Below, one piece after another: positions 5,793 to 8,766 of a stretch of 8,766 nucleotides of DNA. Position numbers and translations under genes: made by a program. Every line of letters starts with the position of its first letter. Position 1 is the first letter of the stretch. The stretch lies in NCBI GenBank assembly GCA_021841725.1, contig JAKCEC010000045.1, positions 1 to 8,766 on the forward strand, written 5' to 3'. The notes below the pieces were generated by a model. That model saw only the letters and a program-made list of their open reading frames with translations, ran no database searches and was not told the origin of the DNA. This DNA is from Actinomycetes bacterium. Its GTDB lineage: Bacteria > Actinomycetota > Acidimicrobiia > Acidimicrobiales > RAAP-2.

Positions 5793-6406
5793 CGGAGGAC
5801 GCGCTCGAGCCACTCGGGTAGCGCGGCCAGGACCTCGGGGGTGATGGCGTGACCACCGCGCGTGCGGTAGGCCTCGAGGTCGGCGCCCGAACTCTCGTGC
5901 AGGTAGTCCCACGTGGCCCGCATCAAGTCCGCCGGCATGACGGGGTCGTCGATCCCCTGAGCGTGCAGGACCGCCAACCCGGCCAGGCGTTGCGCCGTGG
6001 TGGGCACGCCGGCGTCGAAGGGGATCGTGCCGTAGAGCAAGGCCGCCCCGGCGACACTGGTCGGATCGTCGAGCACCACACCCGCCGCGAAGGCAGTGCC
6101 TCCGCTGAAGCCCACCAGCGCGACGGGCCGGGAGTCCGGGAGCGTCGCGAGCCAGTCCCTGAACCAGTCGATCGACGTCCGCAGGGAGGCCGGGAGCGGA
6201 CGACCGATACCGCGGTTCTCGAACCAGGTGTACTGGGTCGGACCCAACGCCACCGGCCCACGCAGGGCCGCGACGCGGAACTCCGCGGGTAGTGACGGCG
6301 CGAGCGCGTTGATTTCGACCTCATTGGACCCTCGTCCGTGCAGCAATACCACCAGCGGCGCGCTCTCGTCGGGTGATCCACTCCACAGCACCGTCGGCAT
6401 CGTCAC
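5789..6406 (-). CDS. Alpha/beta hydrolase, phospholipase/carboxylesterase family
   Basis: A 205-residue single-domain serine hydrolase of the Abhydrolase_2 (carboxylesterase/acyl-protein thioesterase-like) group. 'VVLLHGRGSNE' (19-29) forms the oxyanion strand and loop. 'VGFSGG' (98-103) is the nucleophile elbow with Ser101. 'GIDDPVMP' (151-158) supplies the acid (Asp154 by the usual DPV position). 'GGHAI' (184-188) holds the catalytic His186. No signal peptide is visible, so it is probably cytoplasmic. GTG 6406 has GAGG about 8 bases upstream; ATG 6400, two codons later, is a close alternative. It is the first gene of a two-gene unit with the flavin-dependent oxidoreductase (ATGA overlap) and has a good promoter 40-70 bases upstream. 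Substrate unknown; esters, lactones or thioesters are possible. Confidence 0.9.
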   Translation of the reverse strand: MTMPTVLWSGSPDESAPLVVLLHGRGSNEVEINALAPSLPAEFRVAALRGPVALGPTQYTWFENRGIGRPLPASLRTSIDWFRDWLATLPDSRPVALVGFSGGTAFAAGVVLDDPTSVAGAALLYGTIPFDAGVPTTAQRLAGLAVLHAQGIDDPVMPADLMRATWDYLHESSGADLEAYRTRGGHAITPEVLAALPEWLERVLR

Positions 6407-6447
6407 GTCGTCACCCTCGCGTTCTCTCAGTAGTTGAAATTTCTACC

Positions 6448-6476
6448 ATCATAGCGCCATGTAGATGAAACATCAA
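6448..6476 (-). promoter_or_regulatory. Promoter of the esterase/oxidoreductase operon (TTGATG-17-TATGAT)
   Basis: On the minus strand, TTGATG (6476-6471) and TATGAT (6453-6448) are 17 bases apart, in the most AT-rich part of the gap between the SDR and esterase genes. Transcription would begin near 6441, giving a leader of about 35 bases. It implies that the esterase unit is transcribed separately from the SDR gene. Confidence 0.65.
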
Positions 6477-6478
6477 CA
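6460..6478. promoter_or_regulatory. Imperfect 19-bp inverted repeat over the -35 box, candidate operator
   Basis: TGTAGATG-AAA-CATCAACA has 8-bp arms around 3 bases with one mismatched pair (7 of 8 pair). It covers the whole -35 hexamer of the esterase promoter, a classic repressor position. No regulator gene adjoins it in this window, so the binding protein is unknown. Confidence 0.4.
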
Positions 6479-6528
6479 ATAGTTACCGCCGCGACACCGC
6501 ACCGAGACGACGAACCGATTGCGCCGCT

Positions 6529-7296
6529 TCAGATGACCGGGGACATACCCCCGTCGACACTCAACCCCACCCCCGTGACGAAGCTCGCGCGGGGTGACAG
6601 CAGGAAGGCCGCCACGTCGGCGAACTCCTGCGCCCGTCCGAAGCGACCCAGGGGGATGCGCGCGGCGCTCGCCGCGTCGAGGTAGAACTCGTCGAGGGGG
6701 CGCCCCGCCACCTCGGCGCGGCGCACCCACTGTCCGGACTCGATCAGACCGATCAGCACCGCGTTGACGCGAACGCCGCGCGGCGCCACCTCGTTGGCCA
6801 GGGCCTTGGTCAAGGCCAGTCCCGCCGCGCGCGAGGCCGCGGTCGGCGTCGATCCACTGGCCGGGGTACGCGCCGACACCGACAAGACGTTGAGGACGGA
6901 CCCGGCGTGCATCGCGAGATGCTCGAGCGACCCTCGCGCGAGGCGCAGGGCGGCCAGCACTTTGAGTTCGTAGTCCGCGCGCCACGCGTCGTCGGACGAC
7001 GAGGCCACCGGCGTGGCCACCGCGGTCCCCGCGTTGTTGACCACGCCGTCGAGACGACCGAAGCGCTCGAGGGTCGCGTCGAGGAACATCTGACAATCAC
7101 CGGCGAGGGTGACGTCGGCCTGGACGCACAGGGCCGAGGACCCCAGGTCGGCCTGGGCGGCGCCGAGTCGCGCCTCGTCGCGCCCGCACACCGCGACGTT
7201 CGCCCCTTCGCCGATCAATCGTCGCGCGAGGGCCAGTCCGAGCCCGTCGGTGCCGCCGGTGATCAAGAAGGTGCGATCCATCAGTTCTAGGTCCAT
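6529..7296 (-). CDS. SDR (short-chain dehydrogenase/reductase)-like protein lacking the catalytic Tyr and Lys
   Basis: A 255-residue Rossmann-fold protein of normal classical-SDR length. 'LITGGTDGLG' (11-20) is the NAD(P)-binding glycine motif and 'VVNNAG' (85-90) is intact. 'GRDEARL' (38-44), with Arg39 after strand 2, hints at NADPH preference. At the active site the usual YxxxK is replaced by T152-A-A-S-R156, and the helix-4 Asn position reads Lys112 ('ELKVLAALRLAR'). Ser139 or Ser141 may still be the catalytic Ser. The C-terminal half is well preserved: 'APRGVRVNAVLIG' (171-183), 'IPLGRFG' (214-220) and 'SVDGG' (246-250). From memory, an SDR subgroup with 'PTA.SRAAG' at this place exists, so the change is probably not local decay. 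ATG 7296 has a leaderless-type -10 just before it; ATG 7281 is an alternative. It follows the transglutaminase gene by 32 bases. Confidence 0.88.
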   Translation of the reverse strand: MDLELMDRTFLITGGTDGLGLALARRLIGEGANVAVCGRDEARLGAAQADLGSSALCVQADVTLAGDCQMFLDATLERFGRLDGVVNNAGTAVATPVASSSDDAWRADYELKVLAALRLARGSLEHLAMHAGSVLNVLSVSARTPASGSTPTAASRAAGLALTKALANEVAPRGVRVNAVLIGLIESGQWVRRAEVAGRPLDEFYLDAASAARIPLGRFGRAQEFADVAAFLLSPRASFVTGVGLSVDGGMSPVI

Positions 7297-7302
7297 GGCG
7301 CC

Positions 7303-7308
7303 ATCCTA
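7303..7308 (-). promoter_or_regulatory. -10 box (TAGGAT) for leaderless transcription of the SDR gene
   Basis: On the minus strand TAGGAT ends 6 bases before the ATG at 7296, the same geometry as at 4435-4447. No convincing -35 is seen. It would let the SDR gene be expressed independently of the upstream transglutaminase gene. Confidence 0.4.
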
Positions 7309-7328
7309 GGAACTGGGGCCGGCGCCCA

Positions 7329-8174
7329 CTAGTGCGTGCGGCGCATTTCGACGACGACCCCCAGTTGCGTCGACGCCGGACCGTGGTAGATCCCCTTGAG
7401 CGGCGGGACGTCGTCGTAGTCGCGTCCGTGGCCGACGGTGATGTGACGCTCCGTCTCGCGCACGCCGTTGGTGGGGTCAATCGCCGTCCAGGCCCCCGAG
7501 AAGTATTCGACCCAGGCGTGACTCTGGCCCTCGACGACATCGCCGACCACGGATTCAGTGGCGGGGTAGAGGTAGCCCGACACGTAACGCGCCGGGATGC
7601 CCATCGCCCGCAAGAGGCCGATCGTCACGTGGGTGATGTCCTGACACACCCCCTCACGCCGGTCCCAGACCTCCTGCGCCGTCGCCGACACCGTCGTCGC
7701 GCCGGGCACGTAGGCGACCTCCCCGCGCACGTAGGCGGCGACGGCCTCGACGCACTCGTGGACGTCCGATCGAGCCTGCCACGCGGCGACCACGTCGCGC
7801 GGTGCGCGCGCCACGGCGGTGCGCGGCGTCGCCAGGAGGTACTCCGAGAACCGGTCGGTCAGGCGGTCACTGCGCAGTTCGCTCCAGCCGAGCGGGCTCT
7901 GCAGCGTCGCCGCCCAACTCTCGATGTGCGAGGTCGCCTCGACTTCGAGTTGGGGGTGCGTCTCTTGAATGTCGAAGGCCGTGACCACGGTGCCGAAGTA
8001 GTCGACGTGGCTCGACAGGGGGATCACCGGGCGCACGGTGATCTTGGAGGACTGGACCTGTTGGGTGCCGTGCGAGCGCGGGGTCATGCGCGCCTCGTTA
8101 TAGGAGGCCTTCGCCAGTCCGTCGTAGTGAAAACCCGTGTGGTGACGGATCGTCAGACCGAGTCGATCGCTCAC
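7329..8174 (-). CDS. Transglutaminase-like family protein (bacterial N-terminal domain plus core)
   Basis: A 281-residue papain-fold protein of the bacterial transglutaminase-like type, cytoplasmic as no signal peptide or membrane segment is seen. Residues about 6-85 are the beta-rich bacterial transglutaminase N-terminal domain ('LTIRHHTGFHYDG', 7-19). The core has the full triad: Cys177 in 'REGVCQDITH', His219 in 'GQSHAWVEY' and Asp233 in 'AIDPTNG'. Members may act as peptidases or amide-bond enzymes rather than true protein cross-linkers. Start is a GTG at 8174 that overlaps the TGA of the alpha-E gene as GTGA, so translation is probably coupled; upstream in-frame codons lie inside that gene. 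Alpha-E plus transglutaminase is a recurrent pair, usually with a circularly permuted ATP-grasp ligase. Confidence 0.93.
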   Translation of the reverse strand: MSDRLGLTIRHHTGFHYDGLAKASYNEARMTPRSHGTQQVQSSKITVRPVIPLSSHVDYFGTVVTAFDIQETHPQLEVEATSHIESWAATLQSPLGWSELRSDRLTDRFSEYLLATPRTAVARAPRDVVAAWQARSDVHECVEAVAAYVRGEVAYVPGATTVSATAQEVWDRREGVCQDITHVTIGLLRAMGIPARYVSGYLYPATESVVGDVVEGQSHAWVEYFSGAWTAIDPTNGVRETERHITVGHGRDYDDVPPLKGIYHGPASTQLGVVVEMRRTH

Positions 8175-8766
8175 AGACCCTCCTCGTGGTGCCACTCCAC
8201 CGCGTCCTCGTGACGGAAGTACCGATCGGTCACCGCGTCGGTGACGCGAAAACACGTCGCCTCGAGCATTTCGAGTAACTCGGGCAGCTGATCGACCAAT
8301 TGCCGGGGGTCGATGAACTCGAGGGTCCCGCGCGCGCGCGCCAGGGCCTGACGCGCCGCGTCGCCCATGCTGATGCGCTGATTCGCCGGCTGGATCTCCA
8401 CCAGACACTCGTCGGCCAGATTCAAAGAGTAGAGGACCGACCGCGGGAACAGGCGGTCCAGCATCAAGAACGCCGCGACGCCGTTGGCGTCGTTGATCAC
8501 CCGCGTATTTCGCATGAAGGCCTCCATGGCCCCCGACGCGCGCAGGAACGCCATCCAGTCCGGGGCGTTGTCGTCGCTCACCACCCGACTGTGCAGGAGG
8601 CGTGCGCTCATGTCGATGCGCTCGAGGTTCCTCCCCAGGACAACGAAGAGCCAGTTGTCGTTGTGTTTCTTTTTCTTTTTGTTTATTCCGGCCAGGAGCG
8701 CGGTGCGTTCGCGCACGTAGGTCAGGTAGGTCGACCGACCCAGGGGGCGCGCGCGCCGTTCGTGCT
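8171..8766 (-). CDS. Alpha-E (DUF403) domain protein, 5' end outside window
   Basis: The frame is open from the right edge to TGA at 8171 (198 full codons), so the N-terminus is missing. The internal GTG at 8716 is not the start, because the upstream codons continue the family sequence ('STYLTYVRERTALLAG', encoded at 8736-8687). The protein is all-helical. 'WLFVVLGRNLERIDMSARLL' (8653-8594) is the hallmark '.LGR.LER.DM..R.L' repeat of alpha-E proteins, whose function is inferred only from their association with ATP-grasp ligases and transglutaminases. Five consecutive Lys codons (8680-8666) occupy the place where the family normally has a short Thr-Met-Ser-like segment before 'HDD.W', and this tract is strikingly A-rich for the gene. 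The C-terminus 'HEDAVEWHHEEGL' is ordinary. It may be free-standing or fused to an ATP-grasp domain upstream; the window cannot tell. Confidence 0.87.
   Translation of the reverse strand, partial: HERRARPLGRSTYLTYVRERTALLAGINKKKKKHNDNWLFVVLGRNLERIDMSARLLHSRVVSDDNAPDWMAFLRASGAMEAFMRNTRVINDANGVAAFLMLDRLFPRSVLYSLNLADECLVEIQPANQRISMGDAARQALARARGTLEFIDPRQLVDQLPELLEMLEATCFRVTDAVTDRYFRHEDAVEWHHEEGL

Noticed and set aside
5793..5912. N-terminal extension of the LLM oxidoreductase by 40 residues
   Set aside because: This part lies within the esterase gene and is Arg/Pro-rich, and the ATGA overlap at 5792 gives a normal family N-terminus.
6529..7296. SDR gene as a pseudogene because of its lost catalytic residues
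   Set aside because: The frame is full length, other motifs are intact, and the substitutions appear shared with a known subgroup, so decay is unlikely.
7332..8213. Open frame of 293 codons on the plus strand opposite the transglutaminase gene
   Set aside because: It is the antisense shadow of a gene with a complete Cys-His-Asp triad; its composition (Arg/Asp/Val/His-rich) is not protein-like.
8175..8408. N-terminal extension of the transglutaminase by 78 residues
   Set aside because: It overlaps the alpha-E gene in another frame; the GTGA overlap at 8174 gives a proper start.
8666..8680. Programmed frameshift at the A AAA AAG-like run in the alpha-E gene
   Set aside because: In the reading frame the heptamers are C AAA AAG and G AAA AAG, not the canonical form, and the zero frame alone gives the full family sequence, so no shift is needed.

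Overview
The window is GC-rich, densely packed bacterial DNA with short or overlapping gene junctions. Codon use, TANNNT -10 boxes a few bases before start codons, and the protein families point to a high-GC actinomycete. The small 'LPQWYMPAP' membrane protein would fit Acidimicrobiia or a relative, but that placement is inference only. I see no mobile element, CRISPR array, tRNA or rRNA. No gene-free stretch exceeds 300 bases; the longest is the regulatory region 1658-1866.

Left block (1-2574): a fumarylacetoacetate hydrolase (FAH) family enzyme and a substrate-binding protein of a branched-chain-amino-acid-type ABC transporter run leftward as a probable operon. The transporter gene runs off the left edge. 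Diverging from them is a GntR/FadR-type regulator. The shared upstream region holds a near-consensus promoter (TTGACA-17-TATAGT) for the FAH operon and five copies of ATTGGT. Four of these form two tandem pairs with the same 9-bp step, 105 bp apart, and one pair includes a 15-bp palindrome. This looks like the operator set of the GntR protein.

Middle block (2571-4749): an L-asparaginase (leftward) diverges from an RraA-like 4-carboxy-4-hydroxy-2-oxoadipate aldolase/oxaloacetate decarboxylase (rightward). A 108-bp region between them carries a 17-bp inverted repeat. A small single-pass membrane protein follows the aldolase and has a leaderless-type promoter. FAH enzyme, aldolase, amino-acid-type transporter, asparaginase and regulator together suggest uptake and breakdown of an amino acid, oxo acid or ring-cleavage product ending in pyruvate or oxaloacetate.

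Right block (4725-8766), all leftward: an alpha/beta-hydrolase esterase is joined by an ATGA overlap to an LLM-class flavin-dependent oxidoreductase and has its own promoter (TTGATG-17-TATGAT). Upstream lies a short-chain dehydrogenase-like protein that lacks the catalytic Tyr and Lys. An alpha-E (DUF403) protein, cut by the right edge, is joined by a GTGA overlap to a transglutaminase-like protein. In other genomes this pair usually accompanies a circularly permuted ATP-grasp ligase and is a predicted but poorly characterised peptide-forming system. The alpha-E gene carries an abrupt A-rich, five-lysine tract.
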